Below, one piece after another: positions 15,325 through 25,964 of a stretch of DNA of 64,000 nucleotides. The notes below the pieces were generated by a model. It had not been told where the DNA came from, searched no databases, and saw only the letters and a list, made by a program, of their open reading frames with translations. The translations under genes were made by a program, and so were the position numbers. The number at the start of each line of letters is the position of its first letter. Positions within the stretch are counted from its first letter, which is position 1. The DNA comes from Hydrogenophaga sp. (GTDB lineage Bacteria; Pseudomonadota; Gammaproteobacteria; Burkholderiales; Burkholderiaceae_C), in assembly GCF_014773545.1 (NCBI RefSeq), contig NZ_SDDV01000007.1, forward strand, positions 55,603 through 119,602, in the 5' to 3' direction.

Positions 15325-16941
15325 TCAGGGTGATCTGGCTGCCGGTGGCGAGCTGCGGCTGGCGCGCGCCTGGGGCGCCCGTTGCGCCCGCGGCACGGGT
15401 GTGGCGCGTGCTGGCAGCATCAAGGTGATGCGCTGGCCGGCCTGGAGGCGGGCGGTGGGTGCCAGCTTGTTCCAGCTTGCTACCTGGGCCACCGTGACGC
15501 CGTGGCGCCTGGCCAACTGGGCCAGCGTGTCGCCTGCGCGCACGCGCACCGAGCTGCGCCGCACCACCACTTCGGCTTGCAGGCTCAAATGGCCATTGTC
15601 GGCCACATGCGCCGTCACATCGCGGTTGTGCTGGCCGTGGCGCCGCACCAGCAGGCTCGAGCCGGCGCGCACCAGCATGCGCGGTGGAATCTGGTTCACA
15701 CGGCGCAGTTCGGCTTCGCTCATGCCCACGCGCTCGGCCACCTGGGCCGCCGACAGGGTGCTGGGCACCACCCAGGCGGTCCAGCTCGCCAGTTGGCCGC
15801 CGTAGGTTTTCAGATTGGCTTGAAACACGGCAGCGTTGTCCCAGGGCAACAAGACCTGCGGTGTTGCGGCGGCCATCACCACCGGGTGCTTGAACGCCGG
15901 GTTGAGGGCGCGAAAGTCTTCCTCCTGGATGCCGGCCAGCCGCGCGATCACGGCCACGTCCATGTCGCGCTGGATCGGCACGGTGTCAAAAAACGGGTGG
16001 TTGCCCAGTTGCGGCAAGCGCGCACCAAAGGCTTGTGGGTTGGCAATCAGGTTGGCCACGGCCTGCAGCTTGGGCACGTACATGCGCGTCTCCATCGGCA
16101 TGTTCAGGTAGGCGTAGCCGGTGGGCAGGCCAGCGCGCTGGTTGCGCGTGATGGCGCGACTGACGTTGCCCTGGCCCCAGTTGTAGGCCGCCAGCGCCAA
16201 GTGCCAGTCGCCAAAGCGCTTGTGCAACTGTTGCAGGTAGTCGAGCGCGGCGTTGGTCGAGGCCAGCACGTCGCGTCGGTCGTCGCGAAAAACGTTTTGC
16301 ACCAGATCGAACGATTCACCGGTGTGCGGCATGAATTGCCACAGGCCGGCCGCGCGCACGCTGGAGACCGCTTGCGGGTTGAAAGAGCTTTCGACGTAGG
16401 GCAGCAAGGCCAGCTCCAGCGGCATATTGCGCCGCTCCAGCTCTTCGACGATGTGAAACAGGTATTTGCGCGCGCGCTCGGTCACGCGCTGCATGTGGTC
16501 GGGTCGGCTGGCGTACCAGCGTTCCCGGTCGCGCACCAGGTCGTTTTCGAGCTCGGGCATGGCAAAGCCGCGCCGGATGCGGTCCCACAAGTCGGTCGGT
16601 GCGCTCAGTGTCGCCACCGACAAGGCGCCCGCGTTGGTGCTGTGCACCACGGTCAGCGCGCTCAAGGGCGCAATCAGGCTGGGGCTGCGGTTGAACAGGG
16701 CGGCCAAGGGCTTGCTGGACGTGGCTGCCGAGCTTGTTACAGGTGCGTCGGCCAGGTTGGCGCTGACGCTGAGGGCGCCGAGGGGGGCGGGGCTGATCGT
16801 GGCGCAGCCGCCGAGCAGCAGCGTCAGGCTGGCGATCAGGCCGCCCAGCAGGCGCTGTCTCCGGTGTGCAACCGAGCGGGCCTGGCGCTGGCGGGCTGCT
16901 GGGGCGGTGGTCAGGGTGGTCAGGGTGGTCAGGGTGGTCAT
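15325..16941 (-). CDS. mltD: Membrane-bound lytic murein transglycosylase D with LysM domains
   Basis: 538 residues from ATG 16941. A basic N-terminus and hydrophobic stretch end in the lipobox LLGGC, with the lipidated cysteine at 46, so it is an outer-membrane or periplasmic lipoprotein. The SLT domain (about 150-300) contains the catalytic glutamate in LLPYVESSFNPQAVS and the AAYNWGQGNVSRAI block. Two C-terminal LysM-like modules follow (LSAAQVAERVGMSEAELRRV; VRVRAGDTLAQLARRHGV). It cleaves the MurNAc-GlcNAc bond of peptidoglycan to anhydro-muropeptides. The first codons are four 9-bp tandem repeats coding for Thr-Thr-Leu. The start overlaps the gloB stop (ATGA), so the two are coupled. 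Confidence 0.94.
   Translation of the reverse strand: MTTLTTLTTLTTAPAARQRQARSVAHRRQRLLGGLIASLTLLLGGCATISPAPLGALSVSANLADAPVTSSAATSSKPLAALFNRSPSLIAPLSALTVVHSTNAGALSVATLSAPTDLWDRIRRGFAMPELENDLVRDRERWYASRPDHMQRVTERARKYLFHIVEELERRNMPLELALLPYVESSFNPQAVSSVRAAGLWQFMPHTGESFDLVQNVFRDDRRDVLASTNAALDYLQQLHKRFGDWHLALAAYNWGQGNVSRAITRNQRAGLPTGYAYLNMPMETRMYVPKLQAVANLIANPQAFGARLPQLGNHPFFDTVPIQRDMDVAVIARLAGIQEEDFRALNPAFKHPVVMAAATPQVLLPWDNAAVFQANLKTYGGQLASWTAWVVPSTLSAAQVAERVGMSEAELRRVNQIPPRMLVRAGSSLLVRRHGQHNRDVTAHVADNGHLSLQAEVVVRRSSVRVRAGDTLAQLARRHGVTVAQVASWNKLAPTARLQAGQRITLMLPARATPVPRAQRAPQARASRSSPPAARSP
16906..16941. repeat. 9-bp tandem repeat at the mltD start codon
   Basis: Four units of GGTGGTCAG (the last GGTGGTCAT) in direct tandem. 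On the minus strand the last unit supplies the mltD ATG and the rest encode Leu-Thr-Thr repeats. Copy-number change would alter the N-terminus without a frameshift. Confidence 0.9.
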
Positions 16942-17711
16942 TTGAAAATGTTTTTCCAGTCGCGCAGCGCGGTAAACACAGCCAGCTCGTCGCGCAGGAC
17001 GCAGCCCGTGTGCACCTGGACCGCTTGTTGAACGGCGGCTTGGCGGCTGCGCAAAAAAGGGTTGATGCGCTTTTCCAGTCCAATGGTACTGGGCAGCGTG
17101 GGCCGGTTTTGCTCGCGCAACTGCTCGCAGAGCGCGTTGTAGCGGAGCAAATCGTCGTTGCAGGGCTCGAGCGTCAGTGCAAATTTCAAATTGGCCAGCG
17201 TGTACTCGTGCGCGCAGCATACGCGAGTGGCATCGGGCAGTGCGCCCAGGCGGGTCAAGGAGTCCAGCATCTGCGCCGGCGTGCCTTCGAACAGCCGTCC
17301 GCAGCCGCCGGAAAACAAGGTGTCGCCGCAAAACAGCAGCGGCGCGCCGTCCACTTCAGGGCAGAAAAAAGCCAGGTGATCGGCCGTGTGGCCCGCTACC
17401 CCTAGCACCTGAAAAGACAGGCCCAACAGCTCGATCGGATCGCCCGGGCCGACGCGTTGCAGCGGCCCGGACACGGCCTCAAGGGCCGGGCCAAATACCC
17501 GTGCGCCGCTGGCTTGCTGCAACTGCGCGACGCCGGCGGTGTGGTCGGCGTGCTGGTGGGTGATGAAAATGGCCTCCAGCGCCAGACCCTGCTGCTGCAG
17601 CCAGTGCCAGACAGCGTCGGCCGTTCCCGGGTCCACCACCAGGGCGCGTTGCTGGTCGTGTAAAACCCAGATGTAGTTATCGCTGAAGGCCGGGATTGGG
17701 TGCAGGTGCAT
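16938..17711 (-). CDS. gloB: Hydroxyacylglutathione hydrolase (glyoxalase II)
   Basis: 257 residues from ATG 17711 (MHLHPIPAFSDNYIWVL). The metallo-beta-lactamase metal motif is THQHADHTAG near residue 57, followed by GHTADH and CGDTLFSGGCGRLFEG. The C-terminal substrate domain carries CAHEYTLANLKFA. It hydrolyses S-lactoylglutathione to lactate and glutathione, completing methylglyoxal detoxification in the cytoplasm. Its stop overlaps the mltD start by the ATGA arrangement. Confidence 0.96.
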   Translation of the reverse strand: MHLHPIPAFSDNYIWVLHDQQRALVVDPGTADAVWHWLQQQGLALEAIFITHQHADHTAGVAQLQQASGARVFGPALEAVSGPLQRVGPGDPIELLGLSFQVLGVAGHTADHLAFFCPEVDGAPLLFCGDTLFSGGCGRLFEGTPAQMLDSLTRLGALPDATRVCCAHEYTLANLKFALTLEPCNDDLLRYNALCEQLREQNRPTLPSTIGLEKRINPFLRSRQAAVQQAVQVHTGCVLRDELAVFTALRDWKNIFK

Positions 17712-17922
17712 GGCGAGTCGGGGGTCTGCAGTGCCGCACGGCCAGCACGCCGGCTGATGCCGGGCGCAGCCCAAGCGGATGATCGGCCCGAAGTATCGCA
17801 GAGCAGCCCGGCCAGCGGTGTTGCAAAATCTGTCGCTGCCGACACCGCTGTGCTGCGGCCCCGTGGTTCGATGGCGCCGACTTTGGTTTTCCCCCAACCG
17901 TCTCAACTGGAGTTGCAACACT

Positions 17923-18804
17923 TTGAACACCACCGAGTGCGCCCCGCCTGCTGCGCTGTCCGACTGGTTGCAGACCGCGCCCGGGCGGTATTTGCTGGCC
18001 TGGGAGCAGGAGCAGTTTGACTTGGCGCTGGCCGACTTGTTTGGCTACAACGCCCTTCAGTTGGGCTTGCCCGAATTGGACGCTTTGCGCGCCAATCGCA
18101 TGCCCCGGCGCTGGCTGGCCTTGTCGGAAGAGTGGGTGACGCCGCCGCCCTGCCTATGGGGTCTTGCGCCGCAGACTTGTGGCCGCGAAGACCGGCCTGC
18201 TGCGGCGCAGCGCTGTTTGCCCGCGCTGTGCCGGCTCGCGCTGGTGGCTGACGCCGCTGCGCTGCCGTTCCCGGCGGCGAGCCTGGACCTGGTGGTGCTG
18301 CCGCACACGCTGGAGTTCAGTGCCGATCCGCACCAGGTGCTGCGCGAGGTCGAGCGGGTGCTGGTGCCGGAGGGCCGGGTGGTCATTTCCGGTTTGAATC
18401 CGCTCAGTCTATGGGGTTTGCGTCAGTGGCGCGGTCGCGCCGACACCTGGATCGGACGGCGCTCGCCGGGTCCTTTCGAGCGTTGTTGGTCGCAAGCGGG
18501 TGAATCGATTCGGCCCGGGCGGCTGTGTGACTGGCTGCACCTGCTCAGCTTTGAAGTAGAGTCAGAGCGTTGCGGCTGTTTTCGCCCGCCAGTGCAGACC
18601 GACAAGTGGTTGCAACGCAGCGCCTGGATGGACCGCTCAGGTGCGCGCTGGTGGCCGTTCTGGGGCGCTGCCTACTTGGTGGTGGCGGTCAAGCGGGTGC
18701 GTGGCATGCGCCTGCTCGGGCCGGCTTGGAAGCCGCGTCGGGTTGCAGCCAGCACCGCCGTGCCGCTGACCCACCGCCACCTCGGCCGTGGCAGGACTCA
18801 ATGA
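17923..18804 (+). CDS. Class I SAM methyltransferase-like protein (Methyltransf_11 type)
   Basis: 293 residues from TTG 17923, chosen for its ribosome site CTGGAG and because the longer frame to 17779 has no conserved look. The C-terminal half of a Methyltransf_11 domain is clear: VADAAALPFPAASLDLVVLP, then HTLEFSADPHQVLREVERVL and PEGRVVISGLNP. The normal glycine-rich SAM loop is not obvious in the N-terminal half, which reads LFGYNALQLGLPELDAL. The gene sits between gloB and rnhA, a neighbourhood common in betaproteobacteria. Substrate unknown. Confidence 0.8.
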   Translation: MNTTECAPPAALSDWLQTAPGRYLLAWEQEQFDLALADLFGYNALQLGLPELDALRANRMPRRWLALSEEWVTPPPCLWGLAPQTCGREDRPAAAQRCLPALCRLALVADAAALPFPAASLDLVVLPHTLEFSADPHQVLREVERVLVPEGRVVISGLNPLSLWGLRQWRGRADTWIGRRSPGPFERCWSQAGESIRPGRLCDWLHLLSFEVESERCGCFRPPVQTDKWLQRSAWMDRSGARWWPFWGAAYLVVAVKRVRGMRLLGPAWKPRRVAASTAVPLTHRHLGRGRTQ

Positions 18805-18839
18805 AGCTGCGCTGACGGCTTTTTTTTGGAGCTTTTCGA

Positions 18840-19274
18840 TTGAATCACGTGGTGCTTTACACCGACGGCGCCTGCAAGGGAAACCCTGGCCCGGGCGGCT
18901 GGGGTGTTTTCCTTCAGTCCGGCACATATGAAAAGGAACTCTGGGGTGGCGAGCGCCAAACCACCAACAACCGCATGGAGTTGACGGCGGTGATCGAGGG
19001 CCTGCTCGCACTCAAACGCCCGTGTCGGGTGGCGGTCTATCTGGACAGCGAGTACGTTCGCAAAGGCATTACCGAATGGATTCATGGCTGGAAGGCCAAG
19101 GGTTGGAAGACCGCAGCGCGCCAGCCGGTGAAAAATGCCGACTTGTGGCAAAGGCTGGATGCGCTCACGCACGACGGCATTCATCAGGTCGAATGGCACT
19201 GGGTCAAGGGCCATGCGGGAGATCCGGGCAACGAGCGCGCCGACGCCCTGGCCAATCGTGGCGTGCCGGCTTGA
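18840..19274 (+). CDS. rnhA: Ribonuclease HI
   Basis: 144 residues from TTG 18840, with TTTGGAG as ribosome site. Catalytic acidic residues are visible as D9 ([16 protein letters not shown]), E47 (NRMELTAV), D69 (VYLDSEYV) and D135 (NERADALAN), with the assisting histidine H125 in WVKGHAG. It cuts the RNA strand of RNA-DNA hybrids, including primers and R-loops. It follows the methyltransferase by 35 bases on the same strand. Confidence 0.96.
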   Translation: MNHVVLYTDGACKGNPGPGGWGVFLQSGTYEKELWGGERQTTNNRMELTAVIEGLLALKRPCRVAVYLDSEYVRKGITEWIHGWKAKGWKTAARQPVKNADLWQRLDALTHDGIHQVEWHWVKGHAGDPGNERADALANRGVPA

Positions 19275-19435
19275 GTCGCGCCGGGAGCTGGTTTTTTCAT
19301 GACTTGTGACAAGCCGCTGCCGTTCGATTGCGGTTAGCATCGTGCAGCGAGAGCATATTCGCGTGGCTTGTGGTGTGTGGGGAGGGCGGCGGTTTTCATC
19401 GCGTGTGACCCATGCGATTTTGTTGGAGTTGCCAC

Positions 19436-20854
19436 ATGCGCCCCGTGTTTGACCCTTATTTGCTGACCCGCATCAGCGCCGAGGTGCTCGCGCTCAACCA
19501 GGCCCGTCCCGAGGAGCTGCTGCGCTGCCAGCAGCAGCGGCTGGCGCAGTTGCTGGCGGCCGCACGCGCGGGATCGGCGTTCTATCGTGAGCGACTCAGC
19601 GGCTTGCCGGATGACGCCAGTGCCCTGCCTCGCATCGCGGCCACAACGCGTTCCGAATTGAGCGCCCGTTTTTCTGACTGGGTGTGCGACCCGCGCCTGG
19701 AGTGGGAAGAATTACAGGCCTTTACTGCCGATGCGGCGCGAATCGGACAGCCTTACTTGGGTCAGTACGTGGTCTGGGAGAGTTCGGGCAGCAGCGGCGT
19801 ACCCGGCATTTTTGTCCAGAATGCCCGTGCGATGGCGGTCTATGACGCGCTCGAAGCACTGCGGCGCAGCGACGATTCGGCCCTGCGCCGCTGGTTTGAC
19901 CCGTGGTGTTTGAGCGAGCGCCTGGCTTTCGTAGGTGCCACCAGCGGTCACTTTGCCAGTTTCGTCACACTGCAGCGCTTGCGCGAGTTGCAGCCCTGGC
20001 TGGCGGGCGCATTGGAATCTTTTTCAATTCTGCAGCCGATCGAAGCCTTGGTGGCGCAACTCAACGCCTTTTCCCCCACGGTGCTGGTGACTTACCCGAC
20101 CGCGGCGCTTGTGCTGGCCGAGCAGGCGGCCAAAGGGTGCTTGCGGGTTCAGCCGCGCGAGCTCTGGAGCGGCGGCGAAACCCTGGGCCTGGCGGTGCGC
20201 CGCTTGATCGAGCAGCACTTGCGCTGCCGCGTGCGCAACAACTACGGCGCATCGGAGTTTTTGGCCATGGGCTGGGAGTGTGCCGCCGGTCAGATGCATT
20301 TGAACGCCGATTGGGTGCTGCTCGAACCGGTGGACGAGCGGGGGCGGCCCGTGCCGGCAGGCCAGCCCTCGCATTCGGTGCTGCTGACCAATCTGGCCAA
20401 CTGGGTGCAGCCCTTGATCCGCTGCGACTTGGGCGATCAGATCACGCTGCACGAGCAGCCCTGCGCCTGCGGCTCACCCTTGCCGGTGTTCGAGGTGCAA
20501 GGCCGGAGCGACGATATTTTGCGCGTTCGTGGTCACGGCGGCGTCGCGGTGGCCTTGCTGCCGCTGGCTTTGACCACCGTGCTGGAGGACGATGCCGGGG
20601 TGTTTGACTTTCAGTTGCGCCAGCAGAACCAGACCACGCTGGTGTTGCGCTTGCCGCAGACGGGTGCGTGGGCTCAGCACGCCTTGGAGCGGGGCCGGCA
20701 GGTGCTGCAAGGGTTTGCGCTGCGGCAAGGGGCGTTGCCGATCGATGTGCTGGGCGAACTCGGGCAAGCCATTCCCCTGGGGCGCAGCGGCAAGGTGACT
20801 CGCATCGTGGCCCAGTCATCGACCGTCGTGGTGGGGGCCAACGGCTTAGCCTGA
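19436..20854 (+). CDS. Phenylacetate-CoA ligase-like adenylate-forming enzyme
   Basis: 472 residues from ATG 19436; an ATG at 19412 would add eight. The AMP-binding P-loop variant WESSGSSGVPGIFVQ (near residue 120) and the YGASEFLAMGWEC motif place it with PaaK/coenzyme F390 synthetase-like ANL enzymes. A C-terminal part (VQGRSDDILRVRG) contains the hinge aspartate-type segment, though the C-terminal domain looks less conserved. It probably activates a carboxylic acid as an acyl-adenylate. There is no paa cluster nearby, so the substrate is open. Confidence 0.78.
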   Translation: MRPVFDPYLLTRISAEVLALNQARPEELLRCQQQRLAQLLAAARAGSAFYRERLSGLPDDASALPRIAATTRSELSARFSDWVCDPRLEWEELQAFTADAARIGQPYLGQYVVWESSGSSGVPGIFVQNARAMAVYDALEALRRSDDSALRRWFDPWCLSERLAFVGATSGHFASFVTLQRLRELQPWLAGALESFSILQPIEALVAQLNAFSPTVLVTYPTAALVLAEQAAKGCLRVQPRELWSGGETLGLAVRRLIEQHLRCRVRNNYGASEFLAMGWECAAGQMHLNADWVLLEPVDERGRPVPAGQPSHSVLLTNLANWVQPLIRCDLGDQITLHEQPCACGSPLPVFEVQGRSDDILRVRGHGGVAVALLPLALTTVLEDDAGVFDFQLRQQNQTTLVLRLPQTGAWAQHALERGRQVLQGFALRQGALPIDVLGELGQAIPLGRSGKVTRIVAQSSTVVVGANGLA

Positions 20855-20901
20855 TTCCTGCGGGCGCCCGCATTTGCCCCAGGGCGCGCGCGCTCAGCCT
20901 C

Positions 20902-22191
<1,290 letters not shown>

Positions 22192-22267
22192 CGGAATGGC
22201 GGGCCTGTGGGCGCTTGCTTGCTTGCTGCTGCGGCGGCGGCGTGCGGTCGTCTGGCGGCTCAGCTTC

Positions 22268-22891
22268 TCAGAGCCGCTCGAGCACGCTGAGCTCGGCCAG
22301 GGTGTTGGCGTTGCTGAAGGCGCGTGGATCGTCGCCGGCTTGGTCGAACCGCACCAGCACGGTGCGGTGCTGCCCGGTCCAGCGCTCGATCTTGCGTCCG
22401 CCGGCCTGGGTGAAGGCGACCAGACTCTCGAGCAGGTTCGAGCGCAGCAGACAAAACACCGGCTGCGCGCGCGTCTGCCCATCGGGTTCGGGTGCTGCTG
22501 CCATGGCGATCTCGGTTCGTTCGTCTGCAAAGGCCTGCGCCAACCGCAGCGTCAGATCGAGCGCAAACAGCGGCGTGTCGCACGGCACCGTCAGCAGCCA
22601 GGGGGTTTCGCAATGCTCGAGCCCGGTTTGAAAGCCGGCCAAGGGGCCGGCGTGCTCGCTCAAGCTGTCGGGCCAGACCGGCACCCCCATGGCTTCATAG
22701 GCGCCGAGGTTGCGGTTGGCGTTGATCATCAGCGCGCCGATCAGATCGCCGGCTTGCATGTGCAGCCGCAGCAAGGCGTGCAGGGCCAGCGGCGTGCCGC
22801 GATAATTTTGCAGCCCTTTGTCCAGGCCGCCCATGCGCAAGCCGCGCCCGCCGGCCAGCACGACGGCGGTGATTTCACGCGCAGCAATCAT
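22268..22891 (-). CDS. mobA: Molybdenum cofactor guanylyltransferase
   Basis: 207 residues from ATG 22891. The GTP-binding signature is [17 protein letters not shown] (residues 12-28), and the metal-binding aspartates lie in [16 protein letters not shown] [15 protein letters not shown]. It attaches GMP to molybdopterin to form the MGD cofactor used by DMSO-reductase-family enzymes. It sits between moaA (upstream) and moeA (downstream) in one minus-strand operon. The three together cover the start, the metal insertion and the nucleotide addition of Moco synthesis. Confidence 0.95.
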   Translation of the reverse strand: MIAAREITAVVLAGGRGLRMGGLDKGLQNYRGTPLALHALLRLHMQAGDLIGALMINANRNLGAYEAMGVPVWPDSLSEHAGPLAGFQTGLEHCETPWLLTVPCDTPLFALDLTLRLAQAFADERTEIAMAAAPEPDGQTRAQPVFCLLRSNLLESLVAFTQAGGRKIERWTGQHRTVLVRFDQAGDDPRAFSNANTLAELSVLERL

Positions 22892-22929
22892 GACAATTTC
22901 CAGAAAATGGCCGCCGCCGACGGCGCGGT

Positions 22930-24075
22930 TCAGCCACCGATGTAACTCATTTCGATGCGCCGACCCGTGCTTGAGGTAGCGGGCGCGAGGCCGGCGCGCT
23001 GTTCAGAATAGCGCTCGCTGCGGCGCTGCCAGAGCGCTGCGATGGCGCTGGCGATCTGTGCGTCGCTGGCCTCAGTGCGCAGCAGGCGGCGCAGGTCGTG
23101 GCCCTGGCTGGCGAACAGGCACAGGTAGAGCTGGCCTTCGGTGGACAGGCGGGCGCGGTTGCAGTCGCGGCAAAAAGCCTGGGTCACGCTGCTGATGACG
23201 CCAATTTCACCGGCATCTGGGTCGTGCTGGCCGCTGGCGTCGGCGTAGCCCCAGCGCTCGGCGGTTTCCCCGGCTGCTGTCGCCTCCAGGGGCAGCAGCG
23301 GCAGTTCGTTCGCGATGCGCTGCACCAACTCGGCGCTGGGCAGCACCTGGTCCATGCGCCAGCCGTTGCTGCTGCCCACGTCCATGTATTCAATGAAGCG
23401 CAGCACGATGCCGCTGCCCTTGAAGTGGCGCGCCATCGGCAGGATTTCTTGCTCATTGGTGCCGCGCTTGACCACCATGTTGACCTTGATCGGCCCCAGA
23501 CCGGCGGCCGCCGCCGCCTCGATGCCGCGCAACACCTCAGCGACCGGAAAGTCGACGTCGTTCATGGATCGAAACACCGCGTCATCGAGCCCGTCTAGAC
23601 TGACGGTGACGCGTTTGAGCCCGGCTGCCTTGAGCGCGGCGGCTTTGCGCGCCAGCAGCGATCCGTTGGTGGTCAGGGTGATGTCTAGTGGCTGGCCCTG
23701 CGGGGTGCGCAGGGCTGCCAGTTGTTCGATCAGGGTTTCGATGTTTTTGCGCAGCAGCGGCTCGCCGCCGGTGAGCCGGATTTTTTGCACGCCGTGGGCG
23801 ACGAACTGGCGCGTCAGGCGGGTGATTTCCTCGAAACTGAGCAGCGCGCTGTGCGGTAGGTAGCGGTGCTCGTGGTCGAAGATGTGCTTGGGCATGCAGT
23901 AGCTGCAACGAAAGTTGCAGCGGTCGGTGACGCTGATGCGCAGGTCGCGCAGCGGGCGCCCCAGCGTATCGGTCAGTACGCCCTCGGGCGCTCGCGCCAG
24001 CGGCGGCCCAGCCACTGCCGGCGCGGCGCGGCGCCGGTCCAGCAGGGGCATGACGCGTTCGGACATGCGCGCCAT
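22930..24075 (-). CDS. moaA: GTP 3',8-cyclase MoaA (radical SAM)
   Basis: 381 residues from ATG 24075 (a second ATG at 24066 is possible). The N-terminal radical-SAM cluster is CNFRCSYC in [16 protein letters not shown]; the C-terminal second cluster is [19 protein letters not shown]. The protein ends in the Gly-Gly tail (SYIGG) needed for activity in this family. It converts GTP to 3',8-cyclo-7,8-dihydro-GTP, the first Moco step, and is oxygen-sensitive. A poorly conserved insert lies near [17 protein letters not shown]. Confidence 0.96.
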   Translation of the reverse strand: MARMSERVMPLLDRRRAAPAVAGPPLARAPEGVLTDTLGRPLRDLRISVTDRCNFRCSYCMPKHIFDHEHRYLPHSALLSFEEITRLTRQFVAHGVQKIRLTGGEPLLRKNIETLIEQLAALRTPQGQPLDITLTTNGSLLARKAAALKAAGLKRVTVSLDGLDDAVFRSMNDVDFPVAEVLRGIEAAAAAGLGPIKVNMVVKRGTNEQEILPMARHFKGSGIVLRFIEYMDVGSSNGWRMDQVLPSAELVQRIANELPLLPLEATAAGETAERWGYADASGQHDPDAGEIGVISSVTQAFCRDCNRARLSTEGQLYLCLFASQGHDLRRLLRTEASDAQIASAIAALWQRRSERYSEQRAGLAPATSSTGRRIEMSYIGG

Positions 24076-24088
24076 TATGCGGAATTCT

Positions 24089-25681
24089 TCAGCTCGGTAG
24101 CAGTACCGGTTCTGATTCCATCGCCTGCGCGATGGATTTGCCCAGCTCGACGCCCCACTGGTCAAACGGGTTGATGCGCCAGATCGCCGCCTGGCAGAAC
24201 ACCTTGTGCTCGTAGAGCGCAATCAGAGCACCCAGACAAGCCGGATCCAGCCGGTCGAGCCAGATGCTGTGGCTGGGAATATTGCCTTCGAAACTGCGCT
24301 CGGCCGCCATCGCCTGGGCCTGCGCTGGGGTCAAGCCGCTTTGTTCCAGCAGGGCCTGGGTGGTGCCGGGGCTGCGTCCTTCGGCCATGGCGCTGGCCTG
24401 GGCGCGCAGATTGCGGTTGATCAGGGCGTGGTGGCTGGGCGCCAGCGGTAGCGGCGTGTCCTCGCTCAGCACGCCAATGAAGTCCACCGGCACCGTGTGT
24501 TGTCCTTGGTGGATGAGCTGAAAGTAGGCGTGTTGGGCCTGAATGCCAAGATCGCCCCAGACGATCGGGCCGGTGCACAGCGCAACGGGCCTGCCGTCGC
24601 TGTGGCAGCGCTTGCCGTTGGACTCCATGTCCAGTTGCTGCACGAACGGCGTCCAGCGCAGCAAGCGGTAAGGGTAGGGGGCGAACAACTGCGTGGGCAG
24701 TTGCAGGAAATTGCGGTTCCAGATGCCGTGCAGGGCCAGCAGCACCGGCAGGTTGCGCGCCAGCGGCGCGTGGCAAAAATGCTCGTCGATGGCGCGGGCG
24801 CCGGCCAAAAAGTCGTGGAAATGGGCCGCTCCGATGGCCGCTGCCAGCGGCAGCCCGATGGCCGACCAGATCGAATAACGCCCGCCCACCCAGTCCCAGA
24901 GCAAGAAAGTGCGGTCGGCTCGGTAGCCGTGTTGCGCTGCCAGCGCCGGCTGGGCGGTCACGGCCACCAGGTGGTCGGCCAGTGCCTGCGCCGGGCAACC
25001 GTGATCGAGCAGCCAGCGCTGAGCGCTGGCGGCGTTGGTCAGCGTCTCCGGGGTGGTGAAGCTTTTGCTGGAAACCACAAACAGGGTGCGGCTGGCGTCG
25101 AGCCCGCGCAGCACGCTCCACAGTGCCCAGGCGTCGGGGTTGGAGACGTAGTGCACGCGCAGTCCGGGGTGCGCCAGGTGGGCCAGCGCCTCGGTTGCCA
25201 TGCGTGGCCCCAAATCGGAGCCGCCGACGCCGAGGTTGACCACGTCGGTGATGGCAGCACCGCTGTGGCCGCGCACCGCCATCGCACGCAATTGTTCGGC
25301 AAAGTTGCACACGCGCTGCAATTCGCGCTGCACTTGGGCGCTGATGCTGGCCCCCCAGGGCCCCGGGCGCGTCGGGTCGCCGCGCAGCGCCACGTGCAGC
25401 GCGGCGCGGCCTTCGCTGCGGTTGACCGCTGCGCCGCTGAACCAGGCGTCGCGCTGCTGCGCCAGCTCGGACTGTTCGGCCAGCGCCAGCAAGGCCAAAC
25501 TGACCGCCGGCGTGATCCGCTGCAAGCTCGCGTCCAGCGTGAGGCCGGCGACGCCGAAGCTCATGCGCTGGCGCCGTTCGGGGTCGGCGCGCAGCAACTC
25601 GCGCAAATGCGGCTGACCGTCGGCCGCCAGTTGGCTGAGTTGTCGCCAGGCGGGCAGGGCGGTGGGGAGGGTGAAGGACAA
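24089..25681 (-). CDS. pgi: Glucose-6-phosphate isomerase
   Basis: 530 residues from TTG 25681 ([15 protein letters not shown]); no ATG fits upstream. Family blocks are [19 protein letters not shown], the [16 protein letters not shown] phosphate site, [19 protein letters not shown], and the C-terminal [10 protein letters not shown]. It interconverts glucose-6-phosphate and fructose-6-phosphate in glycolysis and gluconeogenesis. The gene ends 14 bases before moaA on the same strand and may be part of the same transcript. Confidence 0.95.
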   Translation of the reverse strand: MSFTLPTALPAWRQLSQLAADGQPHLRELLRADPERRQRMSFGVAGLTLDASLQRITPAVSLALLALAEQSELAQQRDAWFSGAAVNRSEGRAALHVALRGDPTRPGPWGASISAQVQRELQRVCNFAEQLRAMAVRGHSGAAITDVVNLGVGGSDLGPRMATEALAHLAHPGLRVHYVSNPDAWALWSVLRGLDASRTLFVVSSKSFTTPETLTNAASAQRWLLDHGCPAQALADHLVAVTAQPALAAQHGYRADRTFLLWDWVGGRYSIWSAIGLPLAAAIGAAHFHDFLAGARAIDEHFCHAPLARNLPVLLALHGIWNRNFLQLPTQLFAPYPYRLLRWTPFVQQLDMESNGKRCHSDGRPVALCTGPIVWGDLGIQAQHAYFQLIHQGQHTVPVDFIGVLSEDTPLPLAPSHHALINRNLRAQASAMAEGRSPGTTQALLEQSGLTPAQAQAMAAERSFEGNIPSHSIWLDRLDPACLGALIALYEHKVFCQAAIWRINPFDQWGVELGKSIAQAMESEPVLLPS

Positions 25682-25768
25682 GGTGGTTGGCCCGGGTCGG
25701 ACGGCGTGCTTTTGTCAAAGCATAACAAACCAGTGTTTAACGTGAAAGTCGGTCCGCGACTCACTTCG

Positions 25769-25815
25769 CTCCCCTCTCCCGCGTGCGGGAGAGGGGTTGG
25801 GGGTGAGGGAGAACG
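25769..25815. repeat. CCTCTCCC-type palindromic repeat
   Basis: A hairpin-forming CTCTCCCGCGTGCGGGAGAG core followed by a G-rich tail with GGTGAGGG. The same core (CTCTCCCGCTGGCGGGAGAG) appears inside the mod gene at 63843. Lies upstream of pgi. Confidence 0.75.
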
Positions 25816-25860
25816 GGCATGACTTTCATTTTTTGGGGCGCCTTTCAAAGTCATGCCCGT

Positions 25861-25964
25861 TAGGGCACTTCTATAAATCCAAGAAACCTCCGTTCGGGCT
25901 GAGCCCTTCGACCAGCTCAGGACAGGCCAAGCTCAGGGCGAACGGGTAGTTATAGAAGCGCCCT
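25861..25964. repeat. Second palindromic element with AGGGCRCTTCTATAA termini
   Basis: AGGGCACTTCTATAA at 25862 and its inverse TTATAGAAGCGCCCT at 25950-25964 match at 14 of 15 positions. Between them are inverted REP cores (CCGTTCGGGCTGAGCCC and GCTCAGGGCGAACGG). The right end abuts the hemH stop codon. The termini differ from those of the dnaX-type element. Confidence 0.7.
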
